The notes beneath the pieces were generated by a model that ran no database searches, was not told where the DNA came from, and was given only the letters and a program-made list of their open reading frames with translations. The position numbers and the translations under genes were made by a program. Source: Ruminococcaceae bacterium UBA2854 (GTDB lineage: Bacteria > Bacillota > Clostridia > Oscillospirales > Acutalibacteraceae). From it: a stretch of 58,417 nucleotides of DNA. The stretch spans positions 83,079 to 141,495 of the forward strand of contig DEFK01000015.1 in assembly GCA_002350765.1 (NCBI GenBank), given 5' to 3'. This document shows positions 16,128-25,513 of the stretch, one piece after another (the first letter of the stretch is position 1; every line of letters begins with the position of its first letter).

Positions 16128-16616
16128 TTAATAGCCCTCTTTACCGTCGAGAGAGTCGTCGTCCACGATCCAGTCCTCAACATAAATCGCGGTAAAATCA
16201 TCCTTGCTGTTTCTTATAACCACGCGCTTAATACCCGCGTTTATTATCATACGCTTACACATAGCGCAGGAGTTAGCGTTCTCAACATATTTACCCGTGC
16301 CGAATTCCTTGCCGACAAGGTATAAGGTAGCGCCTATCATCTGCTCGCGCGGAGCGTGGATAATAGCGTTAGCCTCGGCGTGTACGCTTCGGCAGAGCTC
16401 GTAGCGGGTACCGCGCTGTACGTTCATTTTCTCGCGGATACAGGTTCCGAGGTCAATACAATTCTTTCTTCCTCTCGGAGCTCCTACATAACCTGTCGAT
16501 ACAATCTGGTCGTTTTTAACTATAATTGCGCCGTAGTTCCTGCGTATACAGGTTCCCCTCTCGAGCACAGTCTCGGCAATATCGAGATAATAATTTTCCT
16601 TATCAATTCTTGACAT
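16128..16616 (-). CDS. dCMP deaminase (ComEB type)
   Basis: 162 residues. Zinc-dependent deoxycytidylate deaminase: RNYGAIIVKNDQIVSTGYVGAPRG, catalytic CHAE-type motif SVHAEANAII (near 78), and CAMCKR (near 117) completing the zinc site. Converts dCMP to dUMP, feeding thymidylate synthesis. Part of an apparent operon AbrB-like regulator, dCMP deaminase, phosphopantetheinyl transferase. Confidence 0.93.
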   Translation of the reverse strand: MSRIDKENYYLDIAETVLERGTCIRRNYGAIIVKNDQIVSTGYVGAPRGRKNCIDLGTCIREKMNVQRGTRYELCRSVHAEANAIIHAPREQMIGATLYLVGKEFGTGKYVENANSCAMCKRMIINAGIKRVVIRNSKDDFTAIYVEDWIVDDDSLDGKEGY

Positions 16617-16682
16617 TTATTACACCCCATTTTAAATGGAAATTTAAAGACATTTATATAATGAATTATTTACCGCCGTTTG

Positions 16683-16922
16683 TCAAGCCTTATTCAGCTT
16701 TTTTATACAACTTTCACAGACAGTTTTGCCCATATAGCGCTTAATACCCGAGCTTTTTCCGCAGAAAATACAGCTCTCCTCGGCTTTAGTAATAACAATC
16801 CTGTCGTTTTCCGTTTCGATTCTCAGCATATCGTTAATACGAAGCCCGAGCTCCTCGCGGACGTCCTTGGGCAGAACAACTCGTCCGACGTCATCTATTT
16901 TTTTATAGCTTGTATAAGCCAT
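16683..16922 (-). CDS. AbrB-family regulator with C-terminal zinc ribbon
   Basis: 79 residues. The N-terminal swapped-hairpin AbrB/SpoVT domain is clear: KKIDDVGRVVLPKDVREELGL. The tail has CIFCG near residue 51 and CESC near residue 71, a CxxC...CxxC pair expected to bind zinc. Such tails occur in clostridial AbrB proteins; the role is unknown. Good sigma-A promoter upstream and RBS AGAAGGGG. Probably a transition-state type DNA-binding regulator. Confidence 0.85.
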   Translation of the reverse strand: MAYTSYKKIDDVGRVVLPKDVREELGLRINDMLRIETENDRIVITKAEESCIFCGKSSGIKRYMGKTVCESCIKKLNKA

Positions 16923-16944
16923 TTAATCACCCCTTCTAAAAAAC

Positions 16945-16973
16945 AATTTACCAAAAATTGTCAAAAAAGTCAA
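16945..16973 (-). promoter_or_regulatory. promoter of the AbrB-like gene
   Basis: Minus strand: TTGACT (16973-16968), 17-bp spacer, TAAATT (16950-16945). The region has repeated ACAATT/AATTGT words, which could be autoregulatory AbrB-type A/T-rich sites. Confidence 0.6.
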
Positions 16974-17017
16974 CAATTTACAATTGTATGTCGATAATTG
17001 TCACCTAGGTGTTATTT

Positions 17018-17605
17018 ATGATGAATTATATTTTCGCGGGAATGATAATAATATCGCTTGTCTGCGCGGTAATGACAAACAACACAAGCGCGCTTTCGCA
17101 GGCGGTAATCAACGGCGCCGCTGAGAGCATAAGCCTGCTTATAACAATGGCGGGAGCGCTAACGCTCTGGTCGGGGATTATGGAAATCGCCGACAAAGGC
17201 GGCGTTACAAAGGCGCTCAGCCGTATTTTATCGCCCGTGCTTAGCCTTTTATTCAAAAACGTAGATAAGGACAGCAAGGCGTTTAAATACATAAGTATGA
17301 ACGTCAGCGCTAATTTGCTCGGGCTCGGAAACGCCGCTACGCCGTTCGGAATAAGCGCGGTTAAGGAGCTGAAAAAGCACTCGCCCGAAAGCGAAAAAGC
17401 ATCGGACGATATGGTGACCTTTGTCGTTATGAACACCGCGTCTATCCAGATTATGCCGACTATGGTCGGGGTACTAAGGCAAACCTACGGCAGCTCTCAG
17501 CCGTTTTCAATTCTACCGTGCGTATGGATAAGCTCAGCCTGCGCGCTTATGGTAGGGCTCGGACTTTCTAAGCTTTTAAGCCGAGAGGGTAAATATGACG
17601 GTTGA
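17018..17605 (+). CDS. spmA: spore maturation protein A
   Basis: 195 residues from the ATG at 17018 (AGG eight bases upstream; an in-frame GTG at 17009 is less likely). Gate-domain (nucleoside recognition) membrane protein: the conserved LLTMAGALTLWSGIMEI region and NVSANLLGLGNAATPFG. SpmA and SpmB act in spore core dehydration in Bacillus. Overlaps spmB by 11 bp; strong translational coupling. Confidence 0.93.
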   Translation: MMNYIFAGMIIISLVCAVMTNNTSALSQAVINGAAESISLLITMAGALTLWSGIMEIADKGGVTKALSRILSPVLSLLFKNVDKDSKAFKYISMNVSANLLGLGNAATPFGISAVKELKKHSPESEKASDDMVTFVVMNTASIQIMPTMVGVLRQTYGSSQPFSILPCVWISSACALMVGLGLSKLLSREGKYDG

Positions 17606-18113
17606 GATATTTATGCCCGCGTTTATAGCGGTGGTAATTATTTTCGGGCTTATTAAAAAAGTTCCCGTTTTCGATACATTCGCGGCAGGCGCTAAAGAAG
17701 GTTTTAAAACACTCTACTCGCTCGCGCCAACCTTAGTGGGGTTAATCGTCGCCGTAAATATGCTTAAATCAAGCGGAGCCACGGACATAATCTGTAACGC
17801 GGTAAGTCCGTTAGCCGAAAGCCTGGGATTCCCAAAAGAAATAGTTCCGATGATACTGCTTCGTCCCGTTTCAGGAGGAGGTTCAACCGCACTGCTCACG
17901 GGAATTTATAAAGATTACGGTCCCGACAGCTTCGCGGGGATGACGGCATCGGTGCTGGCGGGCTCAACGGAAACGACGTTTTATGCTATAGCGGTTTATT
18001 TTTCGAGCGCGGGAATCAAAAAAATCCGCCATACGCTTATAGCGGCGCTGGCGGCGGATTTTACCGCAGCAATTCTGGCGGTAATTACGGTAAAATTAAC
18101 AGTTAACTATTAA
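17595..18113 (+). CDS. spmB: spore maturation protein B
   Basis: 172 residues, Gate-domain membrane protein. Conserved features: FDTFAAGAKEGFKTLYSLAPTLVG, RPVSGGGSTALLTGIY, and the ending with AGIKKIRHTLIAAL. Partner of SpmA, overlapping it by 11 bp. The 3' end converges on a BspA-like gene with only 8 bp between the stops. Confidence 0.94.
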   Translation: MTVEIFMPAFIAVVIIFGLIKKVPVFDTFAAGAKEGFKTLYSLAPTLVGLIVAVNMLKSSGATDIICNAVSPLAESLGFPKEIVPMILLRPVSGGGSTALLTGIYKDYGPDSFAGMTASVLAGSTETTFYAIAVYFSSAGIKKIRHTLIAALAADFTAAILAVITVKLTVNY

Positions 18114-18121
18114 TTGCTTTT

Positions 18122-19603
18122 TTATTTCACTTTAATTTTGCACTTTAATTTTATACCGTTTGTTTTAACGGTGATTACGGCTTTGCCCGATTTAAGCCCC
18201 TTAAACTTTCCGTTTTTAGAGTTCACTTTAAGCACCTTTTTATTGCTCGAAGTAAACTTAGGCGTTCCTACCTTACCCTTTATCTTCAGCTGATAGATTT
18301 TATTCGGCTTAATCGTTTTAGCGCTTATATTCAGGCTCGGCTTTTTTACCGTTACGGTAAAGGTCTTTTTAACGCCGTTATTAGTGACGGTTATTTTAGT
18401 TTTGCCCGCTTTAATACCCGTTAACTTGCCCGAGGAATTAACCTTCGCCACATCGGTATCGGCTGATTTATAGGTCGTTTTACCGAACGGGTTCTTAACA
18501 TCAGCGCTAATATTTAAACTACCCTTAATATATATCGTACCCGAAGACTTCGTGAGAGTTAATGTGGTAGTGTACATATCCTTGAATTTAAAGCTGTGTT
18601 TTTCGGCGTAGCTTTTAGCGGCTGAATCCTTAGCGCCGCCTACAACAAAGCCGTCGTAAGGCACTTCCAATCCATTATCATAGCAATAACCGAGCGCGCA
18701 GTCGCCTATAGAAGTTACCGAAGGCGGAATCTTTATACTGCCTAGGCTTTCGCAGCTTCCGAAAGCCCACTCCCCTATTCTTACAACGGTTTCGGGAATA
18801 ACGACATCCCTTATACCCGCGGCAAAAAAGGCGTAGCCGCCTATTGACGTAACGGTATAACCGCCGACCTTAGACGGAATAGACGGAGTATATGATGTGC
18901 CCGCGTAGGCTATAAGCTCGGCTTCGGAGTTTTCAATAAAGAAATCCATACCTCCCGAGGTTACGGCGTTAAAGCCCGAGGACAAGTCGTAAAAGTCTAC
19001 TTTATGGCTCAGGCTGTATGTATAAGCTTCAGAATCATTGTATCCTAAAATCCTGAAATCCGACCTTTTAAAGTCATAGTATTTTTTATCGGCGTCGCTG
19101 TCGTAATAATATCCCAGCGCGCAGTAGCCTATTACCTCTACGGAAGCAGGAATAATCGCGTACGACATATCCCAGCAATTCTCGAACGCGGAATTGCCTA
19201 TTTCTCTCAGTCCCTCGGGGAAACGCAGAGCCGAGGATAGATCCTCGCAGTTATAAAACGCGGTATTTCCGATGCTTTCGAGTGACGAAGAAAACTGAAC
19301 CGTTGTAAGCGAGGCGCAGTCGGCAAACGCGCTTTTTTTAATCGTCTTTACGGTGTCGGGCATAGAAACGCTCTTTAAGCCGTTCTTCCGAAACGCGTCC
19401 TCGCCGATTGACGTAACCTTAAAGCCCGCGAGGGTTTCGGGAATATCAACATCAGCGGCGCTGCCGTTATAGGCTGTAACCTCAGCCGAGCCGTCGGTTA
19501 TTTCAAACTCGAAATCTCCGCCCGCGGCTGAAACATCGAAACAAACTACGCTTAAAAGCACAGCAAAGGAAAGCGCTATGCTTATTATTCTATTCAGTTT
19601 CAT
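18122..19603 (-). CDS. BspA-like LRR protein with two Ig-like segments
   Basis: 493 residues. Signal peptide about 1-26 (VLLSVVCFDVSAA). LRR_5 units in two blocks (about 40-195 and 230-325) separated by a block that repeats the N-terminal FEFEITDGSAEVTAYNGSA sequence (FFIENSEAELIAYAGTS), so the LRR region is an internal duplication. The last 150 residues hold Big_2-like modules (GTIYIKGSLNISADV, DTDVAKVNSSGKLTGIKAGKTKITV, TSSNKKVLKVNSKNGKFKGLKSGKAVITV). The basic end KIKVK is shared with other surface proteins here. Higher GC than the 7-9 kb paralogues. Confidence 0.9.
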   Translation of the reverse strand: MKLNRIISIALSFAVLLSVVCFDVSAAGGDFEFEITDGSAEVTAYNGSAADVDIPETLAGFKVTSIGEDAFRKNGLKSVSMPDTVKTIKKSAFADCASLTTVQFSSSLESIGNTAFYNCEDLSSALRFPEGLREIGNSAFENCWDMSYAIIPASVEVIGYCALGYYYDSDADKKYYDFKRSDFRILGYNDSEAYTYSLSHKVDFYDLSSGFNAVTSGGMDFFIENSEAELIAYAGTSYTPSIPSKVGGYTVTSIGGYAFFAAGIRDVVIPETVVRIGEWAFGSCESLGSIKIPPSVTSIGDCALGYCYDNGLEVPYDGFVVGGAKDSAAKSYAEKHSFKFKDMYTTTLTLTKSSGTIYIKGSLNISADVKNPFGKTTYKSADTDVAKVNSSGKLTGIKAGKTKITVTNNGVKKTFTVTVKKPSLNISAKTIKPNKIYQLKIKGKVGTPKFTSSNKKVLKVNSKNGKFKGLKSGKAVITVKTNGIKLKCKIKVK

Positions 19604-19623
19604 AACGCCACTCCTTTCTTATT

Positions 19624-21435
19624 TTAATCGGTATCGAGTTTAAGTACCGCCATAAACGCTTCCTGCGGAACCTCAACCGTTCCGAGCTGGCGCATACGTT
19701 TTTTACCTTCCTTCTGCTTTTCGAGCAGCTTCTTCTTACGGCTTATATCACCGCCGTAGCACTTGGCGAGTACGTCCTTACGCATAGCCTTAACCGTTTC
19801 ACGGGCGATAATCTTACCACCGATACAAGCCTGGATTGGAACCTCGAAGAGCTGGCGGGGAATTTTCTCCTTTAGCTTCTCAGCCATTTTACGCGCGCGC
19901 GGATAGGCTTTGTCCTTATGGATAATAAAGCTAAGCGCGTCAACAATCTCGCCGTTCAGCATAATATCAAGCTTAACAAGCTCCGATCTGACATACTCGG
20001 CGAGCTCGTAGTCAAACGAAGCGTAGCCTCTTGTACGCGATTTCAGCGTATCGAAGAAGTCGTAGATAATCTCGGCAAGCGGGAGCTTATAATGGATATC
20101 AACTCGGTCGGAGTCGATATAATCCATTCCGACAAACACACCTCGCCTGTCCTGACAAAGCTCCATAATATTTCCCACGTAATCGGCGGGCGAATAAATA
20201 TGGGCGTCGGTCATCGGTTCCTCGGCGTAATCGATAAGCGCGGGGTCGGGATAGTTAGTCGGGTTGTCTATATTTTCAACCGTGCCGTCGGTTTTATGGA
20301 TTTTATAAATAACGCTCGGCGCGGTGGTAATAAGGTCGAGGTTATACTCTCTTTCCAAACGCTCCTGGATAATCTCCATATGGAGAAGTCCTAAGAATCC
20401 GCAACGATAGCCGAAGCCTAAGGCTACGGAGGTTTCGGGCTCGAAGGTAAGCGAAGCGTCGTTGAGCTTAAGCTTCTCGAGAGCGTCCTTTAAGTCGCCG
20501 TACTTAGCGCCGTCGAGCGGATAAATTCCGCAGAACACCATCGACTGCGCCTCCCTGTAGCCAGGGAGAGGTTCATCGGCGGGATTATTAACGAGCGTAA
20601 TAGTATCGCCGACCTGAGCGTCCGAAAGCGACTTAATCGAAGCCGCGATATATCCGACCTCGCCCGCGTAAAGCGCGTCGGTCTGCTCTAAAGATGTAGC
20701 GTGCATAAGTCCGCACTCCACCACATTAAACGACGAACCCGTTGCCATAAGCTTAAAGTCGTCGCCGGGGTGAATCTGACCTTCCATTAATCGGACATAT
20801 ATAATAACGCCCTTGTAGGAATCGTAGTAGCTGTCGAAAATCAGTCCTCGAAGCGGAGCGTTTATATCGCCTGTCGGCGCGGGAATATCGGTAACGATTT
20901 TCTCGAGCACATCGTGGATATTCAAGCCCTGCTTAGCGGAGATACGCGGAGCGTCCTCGGCGGGAATACCGATAACGTCCTCAATCTCGTTTATTACCCT
21001 GTCGGGGTCGGCGGAAACCAAGTCTATCTTATTGACAACAGGTACAATCTCGAGCCCGCTGTCTACGGCGAGATAGGTATTCGCCAGAGTCTGTGCCTCA
21101 ATACCCTGCGAAGCGTCAACAACAAGCACCGCGCCCTCGCACGCCGCGAGAGAACGGCTGACCTCGTAGTTAAAGTCAACGTGACCGGGGGTGTCGATAA
21201 GGTTTAAAAGATACTCGTTGCCGTCGTCAGCCTTATACATCGTGGTAACGGCTCTCGCCTTTATAGTAATTCCACGCTCGCGCTCAAGCTCCATATCGTC
21301 GAGAATCTGAGCCTCCATATCACGCACGGCGACGCTTTTCGTAAGCTCTAGGATACGGTCGGCAAGCGTGCTTTTTCCGTGGTCAATATGGGCGATAATG
21401 GAAAAATTTCTAATTTTATCCTGTTCAAATTTCAA
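19624..21435 (-). CDS. lepA: elongation factor 4 (back-translocating GTPase LepA)
   Basis: About 603 residues from a TTG at 21435 with AGGTGAT five bases upstream; the longer reading to 21477 has no RBS. G domain: G1 AHIDHGKSTLADR, G2 RERGITIKARAV, G3 DTPGH, G4 NKID. The C-terminal half contains the LepA-specific KMAEKLKEKIPRQLFEVPIQACIGGKIIARE and the C-terminal domain ending MRQLGTVEVPQEAFMAVL. Known role: ribosome-associated GTPase that remodels stalled or mis-translocated ribosomes. A promoter-like TATAAT lies just upstream. Confidence 0.97.
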   Translation of the reverse strand: MKFEQDKIRNFSIIAHIDHGKSTLADRILELTKSVAVRDMEAQILDDMELERERGITIKARAVTTMYKADDGNEYLLNLIDTPGHVDFNYEVSRSLAACEGAVLVVDASQGIEAQTLANTYLAVDSGLEIVPVVNKIDLVSADPDRVINEIEDVIGIPAEDAPRISAKQGLNIHDVLEKIVTDIPAPTGDINAPLRGLIFDSYYDSYKGVIIYVRLMEGQIHPGDDFKLMATGSSFNVVECGLMHATSLEQTDALYAGEVGYIAASIKSLSDAQVGDTITLVNNPADEPLPGYREAQSMVFCGIYPLDGAKYGDLKDALEKLKLNDASLTFEPETSVALGFGYRCGFLGLLHMEIIQERLEREYNLDLITTAPSVIYKIHKTDGTVENIDNPTNYPDPALIDYAEEPMTDAHIYSPADYVGNIMELCQDRRGVFVGMDYIDSDRVDIHYKLPLAEIIYDFFDTLKSRTRGYASFDYELAEYVRSELVKLDIMLNGEIVDALSFIIHKDKAYPRARKMAEKLKEKIPRQLFEVPIQACIGGKIIARETVKAMRKDVLAKCYGGDISRKKKLLEKQKEGKKRMRQLGTVEVPQEAFMAVLKLDTD

Positions 21436-21499
21436 TTCTATCACCTGAATATATTTTATCAGTTTATTATAACACAATTAAATATTTATCGTCAATATT

Positions 21500-21540
21500 T
21501 TTTATTATCCTCTCTCCATTCTTCACTCTTCACTCTTCGC
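21500..21540 (+). repeat. heptamer array (CATTCTT/CACTCTT units)
   Basis: CATTCTT CACTCTT CACTCTT CGCTC: four 7-bp units between lepA and the Na/Pi transporter terminator. It is one of several heptamer arrays in the window with different unit sequences; here no complementary arm is seen. Confidence 0.6.
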
Positions 21541-21542
21541 TC

Positions 21543-21575
21543 AAAAAAACGGGAGAGCCTAAGCCCTCCCGATTT
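21543..21575 (-). terminator. terminator of the Na/Pi cotransporter gene
   Basis: Minus strand: CGGGAGGG loop CTCTCCCG followed by seven T, a few bases after the stop codon. Confidence 0.85.
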
Positions 21576-21582
21576 CTATTAT

Positions 21583-23244
21583 TTAATTAGCGGCTATCGG
21601 CTGCGGAGTATGCTTATAAGGAATACACAGCGCAACCTTTGTAGCGTGGTCGCTGATTCTCTCCAGGTTCGTAATAATTTCTATAAATACGATACCCGCT
21701 TCAGCGTTACATTCGCCTGTTTCAAGACGTTTAATATGGTTCTGTCTAAACAGCTCGCAGTACTCGTCAATCTGATCCTCGGCTTTCATTACCGCTTCGG
21801 TCAGGTTAGGATCCTTGCTCTGGTTAGCGAACATATAGAAGCTGTCCTCGACAATCTGCTGAACCGCTTCGAACATCGTCTTTAATTCTTTTACCGCCTT
21901 ATCCGAGAACGTTACATCGCCGTTTATTATCTCCTTAGCGGATGAACAGATATTCTCGCTTCGGTCGCCGATACGCTCCAAATCCTGGATAGCGTTATAC
22001 ATCGCGCCCATAACCTTTCGGTCATAGTCCATAATATCCAAGCCGTTGATTTTAACGATATACTTAGTGATACTATGCGTAAGCTTATCGAGTACAACCT
22101 CGTTCTCCTCGACCTTTTTAATCGCCTTGGAATCTTGATCAAGCACCGCTTCAAGCGACCACTCGAAGCTCTCCTTAGCGAGCTCGGCTAAACGAGCGCA
22201 TTCCTTCTCGGTCTGCTGTACAGCCATAGGAGGTGTGGTAAGAATACGGGAATCGAGGTATACTGTAACGCCGTCGTCCTCCTCGGCCTTATCGGGCATA
22301 ATAAGCTTGGTAAGCTTAATAAGAAGTCCTGTAAACGGCATCATCATCAGCGTTCTTACGATATTGAATACGATATGTACCGCTGAAATCTGACCTGGTA
22401 CGTTATGTCTGAGACCAGGGATATTTGTAAAGATATTTACTACCGAGAACGGAGTCGAAGAAATAGCTATTGTAACTCCCATAAGGATTACCGCGCCGAT
22501 AAAGCACATTATGAAGTTAAACAGCGCCGCCTGCTTAGCCTGGCGGTTAGCGCCGGCCGCGCTAAGGAATACGGGCATACAAGCGCCGACGTTCATTCCG
22601 TAGATTATATATACACAGCTGTCAAGCGAAATCGCGCCGCTCATTCCGAGCGCCATAAGAATACCGACTGTCGCCGATGAACTCTGCATAATTCCTGTAA
22701 TTATCAATCCGAGTAAGAATCCTAAAATCGGGGACTGGATCGTACTGATAAAATTGAGGAAAGGCGGAGAGTTTTTAAGTCCCTCGAAGCTTTCACTCAT
22801 AAAGGTCATACCCATAAAGAGTATACCGAAGCCCGCGGCAATCTGGGCATAGTATCTGTAGTTGTTTTTCTTAACAAATACAATAACCGCAACGCCGATA
22901 AAGGTAAATATCGGAACTATCTCTTTAATATTAATAGAGAGCAACAGCGAGGTTGCCGTAGTACCGATTTTAGAACCGAACAAAATACCTGTGGACTGTC
23001 CTAAGTCCATAAGCCCCGCGTTTACAAAACCGATTACCATCGCGTCCGTAGCGGCTGAACTCTGAATTACCGCCGTTACCATTACGCCTACAAGCATAGC
23101 GATAAAACGCTTGCTGGTAATTTTTTCCAGTAACACACGAAGCTTTGCGCCTGCCGCGAGTTCAAGTCCTTCTCCCATAAATTTCATTCCGAATAGGAAA
23201 AGTCCTAAACCGCCCAGGACGCCTATTACATCATAAACTGACAT
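21583..23244 (-). CDS. Na+/phosphate cotransporter with PhoU-like C-terminal domain
   Basis: 553 residues. N-terminal half: NptA/PNaS membrane domain with two repeats carrying the QSSSAT-type motif (AVIQSSAATDAMVIGF near 62 and GIMQSSSATVGILMAL near 188). C-terminal half from about 345: two three-helix PhoU bundles (DRKVMGAMYNAIQDLERIGDRSENI, NLERISDHATKVA). Imports phosphate with sodium; the PhoU domain probably regulates it. Single gene with its own terminator. Confidence 0.93.
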   Translation of the reverse strand: MSVYDVIGVLGGLGLFLFGMKFMGEGLELAAGAKLRVLLEKITSKRFIAMLVGVMVTAVIQSSAATDAMVIGFVNAGLMDLGQSTGILFGSKIGTTATSLLLSINIKEIVPIFTFIGVAVIVFVKKNNYRYYAQIAAGFGILFMGMTFMSESFEGLKNSPPFLNFISTIQSPILGFLLGLIITGIMQSSSATVGILMALGMSGAISLDSCVYIIYGMNVGACMPVFLSAAGANRQAKQAALFNFIMCFIGAVILMGVTIAISSTPFSVVNIFTNIPGLRHNVPGQISAVHIVFNIVRTLMMMPFTGLLIKLTKLIMPDKAEEDDGVTVYLDSRILTTPPMAVQQTEKECARLAELAKESFEWSLEAVLDQDSKAIKKVEENEVVLDKLTHSITKYIVKINGLDIMDYDRKVMGAMYNAIQDLERIGDRSENICSSAKEIINGDVTFSDKAVKELKTMFEAVQQIVEDSFYMFANQSKDPNLTEAVMKAEDQIDEYCELFRQNHIKRLETGECNAEAGIVFIEIITNLERISDHATKVALCIPYKHTPQPIAAN

Positions 23245-23426
23245 AATGTCCTCCTGTCGGATACCCCGACTGCCGATAATACTCGGATTTCCCGAACTAT
23301 ATCGGCAATGATAAAATTTTTTAAAGTAAAAATTTCACATTTTTACCATTCCCATAATAATATATTATTTGTCAAATTTTATTCTTTTATGGAATTTTAA
23401 AAAATATTTATATCGTTATTGGATTT

Positions 23427-25169
23427 TCAGCTTTCGGGAAGCTCGGGATCGACATACACAGTGCGGTTATTTACGAAGATAACCATACCTGGTTTAGCGC
23501 CGTTAGGCTTGCTTACATTCTTAATCAAGGTGTAATCGACGGGTACATTTGTACTCTCCTTAGCCTTGCTGTGGAAAGCCGCTATCCGCGCCGCCTCAAT
23601 TACGGCGGTCTCGGTTATTTCTTTTCCGTCCGAGATAACGATAGTATGCGAGCCGGGGATATCCTTGGTATGGAACCACCAATCGCGCTTGGAAGCGGTT
23701 TTCATAGTAAGGGTATCGTTCTGCTTATTATTCCTGCCGACCAATACCTTAAATCCGTCGGAGGTTGTATACTCCAACGGCGGTAAAACCGCGGGCTTTT
23801 GGCGGGCGTTTTTATTGCGCTTGATATATCCCTGTTCCATACACTCTAGCCGAATCTGGGAAAGCTCCTTTTCCGAGGACGCTCTCGTTAAAGAGTCCTT
23901 TAAGGTCTCGAGATACGTAAGCTCCTCCTCGCCCTTTTTAATCTGTTCGGTAAGAACCTGCTCGGCATTCTTAGCCTTATTATAGTCCTTATAAAACTTC
24001 TGCGCGTTCTGCGCGGGCGATAACGCGGGGTTGAGCATTATTTCCATAGGCTCGTTATTATCGTAGAAATTCTCCACAGTCACGCTCTCCGCTCCGCGCT
24101 CAATACGGTAAAGATTAGCCTGGAGCAAATCCCCCTTAATCCTAAGCGGTTCACGGTCAACGCAATTTTCGAGCTCCGTTTTCTGAATATTGATCCTGTT
24201 CGACGTTCTGTTTATGAGGTTGTTTATAACCTTGGACAGAGTGGCGGACTTAACCCTCATTCTGTCTATGCTGTCACGCTCGACATAAAAATTGTCTATA
24301 AGCTCGCAAAAGCTGTTGTAGCGCTTACTTTCGCACAGCGAGCCGTACTGGTCAATGTCAACAAACGAAGTCTCGAACGGCTTTTTATCGCCCTTATGAT
24401 AGAGCATATTTGCCTTTCCCGAGCAGGTTAGCACGGTATCCGAGAGCTTTTCTATTTCGAGCTTCAACCTCTCTATACTCTCATCGCTAAGATTTTTATT
24501 GCTGACTGTATTATCGCCGAAAGCCCTGTGCACAAGCTCACGGCAGATTATCGGCGAGATACCCTCGACAGCGCCGAGAATAGCTTTATTCAGGGGCTTT
24601 TCCGCGGGAGTATTTATTATTCTTTCCACCACTTCATCGGAGTTGTGAAGCAGGATATTAAGCTTATCCTGCGGCGTCGGAAGCTCGTATTTAATATTAG
24701 GAAGCACCAGCCTTTGTGACGACATTGTCATATCGACGCGCTTTAAGGCGTCAATAATAACTCCCTCGCCGTCGGTCAGAATCACGTTGCTGTACTTGCC
24801 CATTATCTCGCATATTACATTTATAGTCACCTTATCGCCGAGCTCGTTTACACACTCGAACTCGAACGTAACTATTCTGTCAAGTCCGTTCTGGCGTATA
24901 TCGACAAGCTTTCCCGAGCCGAGACGTTTTCTCATAAGCATACAGAGCATCGGCGGTGTGGCGGGGTTTTCGACGCTGAACTCGGTAAAATGCACGCGCG
25001 GAGAATTAGCCCTTGTCGAGAGCAAGAGCTTTCTGTTTCCGTTTAAAGAACGGAGATTTATTATTATTTCTTCACGATTCGGCTGATATATCTGTGAAAT
25101 CCTCGCGCCTAAAGCCTGAGTTTTAAGCTCATTCACGATATGATGCAGCATCATTCCATCCATCGCCAT
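23427..25169 (-). CDS. rqcH: RqcH / fibronectin-binding NFACT protein
   Basis: 580 residues. NFACT-N at the start (MDGMMLHHIVNELK, with the conserved NPATPPMLCMLMRKRLGSGKL), a central helix-hairpin-helix and long coiled coil (about 270-440), and NFACT-R/DUF814 near the end (ASKRDWWFHTKDIPGSHTIV). Known role: binds obstructed 50S subunits with peptidyl-tRNA and adds C-terminal alanine tails. Start ATG at 25169 abuts the leader repeat directly: CTGACGTGGACAATT ends a few bases before the ATG. The reading frame is open into the repeat, so an N-terminal extension is possible but not likely. Confidence 0.93.
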   Translation of the reverse strand: MAMDGMMLHHIVNELKTQALGARISQIYQPNREEIIINLRSLNGNRKLLLSTRANSPRVHFTEFSVENPATPPMLCMLMRKRLGSGKLVDIRQNGLDRIVTFEFECVNELGDKVTINVICEIMGKYSNVILTDGEGVIIDALKRVDMTMSSQRLVLPNIKYELPTPQDKLNILLHNSDEVVERIINTPAEKPLNKAILGAVEGISPIICRELVHRAFGDNTVSNKNLSDESIERLKLEIEKLSDTVLTCSGKANMLYHKGDKKPFETSFVDIDQYGSLCESKRYNSFCELIDNFYVERDSIDRMRVKSATLSKVINNLINRTSNRINIQKTELENCVDREPLRIKGDLLQANLYRIERGAESVTVENFYDNNEPMEIMLNPALSPAQNAQKFYKDYNKAKNAEQVLTEQIKKGEEELTYLETLKDSLTRASSEKELSQIRLECMEQGYIKRNKNARQKPAVLPPLEYTTSDGFKVLVGRNNKQNDTLTMKTASKRDWWFHTKDIPGSHTIVISDGKEITETAVIEAARIAAFHSKAKESTNVPVDYTLIKNVSKPNGAKPGMVIFVNNRTVYVDPELPES

Positions 25170-25510
25170 CTTTTTAATTGTCCACGTCAGGCGTGGACGT
25201 TCCTTTCTTAAATGTGCTATCCCCCGTACGTTAGTGCCTCTGTCAAGTTTTGGATATAGAGGATACGTTCATCATTTAGTTCTCAGTTCACAGTTCTCAG
25301 TTCTCAGTGCTTTAGTCGAGCAGACAGAATAGAAAAAAATCGCCTTAACTGCCCGACAAAATTTATATGCAAGCTCCGCTTGCGGAGCATATTAATACCG
25401 TCAGGATACCGTTGTTGTTATCAAATCCGTTCTATCTGCCCGACCATCACTGACCACTGAATACTGACCACTGATCACTGAATACTGTCCACTGATCACT
25501 GAATACTGCC
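25170..25510 (-). repeat. leader element plus heptamer-armed palindrome upstream of rqcH
   Basis: Leader 25173-25277 on the minus strand: TATCCTC...ATCCAAAACTTGACAGAGG...CGTACGGGGGATAGC, then AAAGGAAC and a perfect hairpin GTCCACG-CCTGA-CGTGGAC, ending seven bases before the gene. Palindrome 25278-25510: AGTTCTC units, boundary AGTCGAGCAGACAG, core CCCGAC..., boundary TCTATCTGCCCGAC, then ten consecutive CACTGAn/TACTGnC heptamers that end beside rlmH. Confidence 0.8.
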
Positions 25511-25513
25511 CAC

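Noticed and set aside
16356..16997. Several plus-strand open frames over the dCMP deaminase and AbrB-like genes
   Set aside because: Antisense shadows of well-supported genes with zinc-site and AbrB motifs.
23270..23426. Possible small gene between the Na/Pi transporter and rqcH
   Set aside because: A/T-rich stretch with no ORF having an RBS; only weak promoter-like words for the transporter gene.
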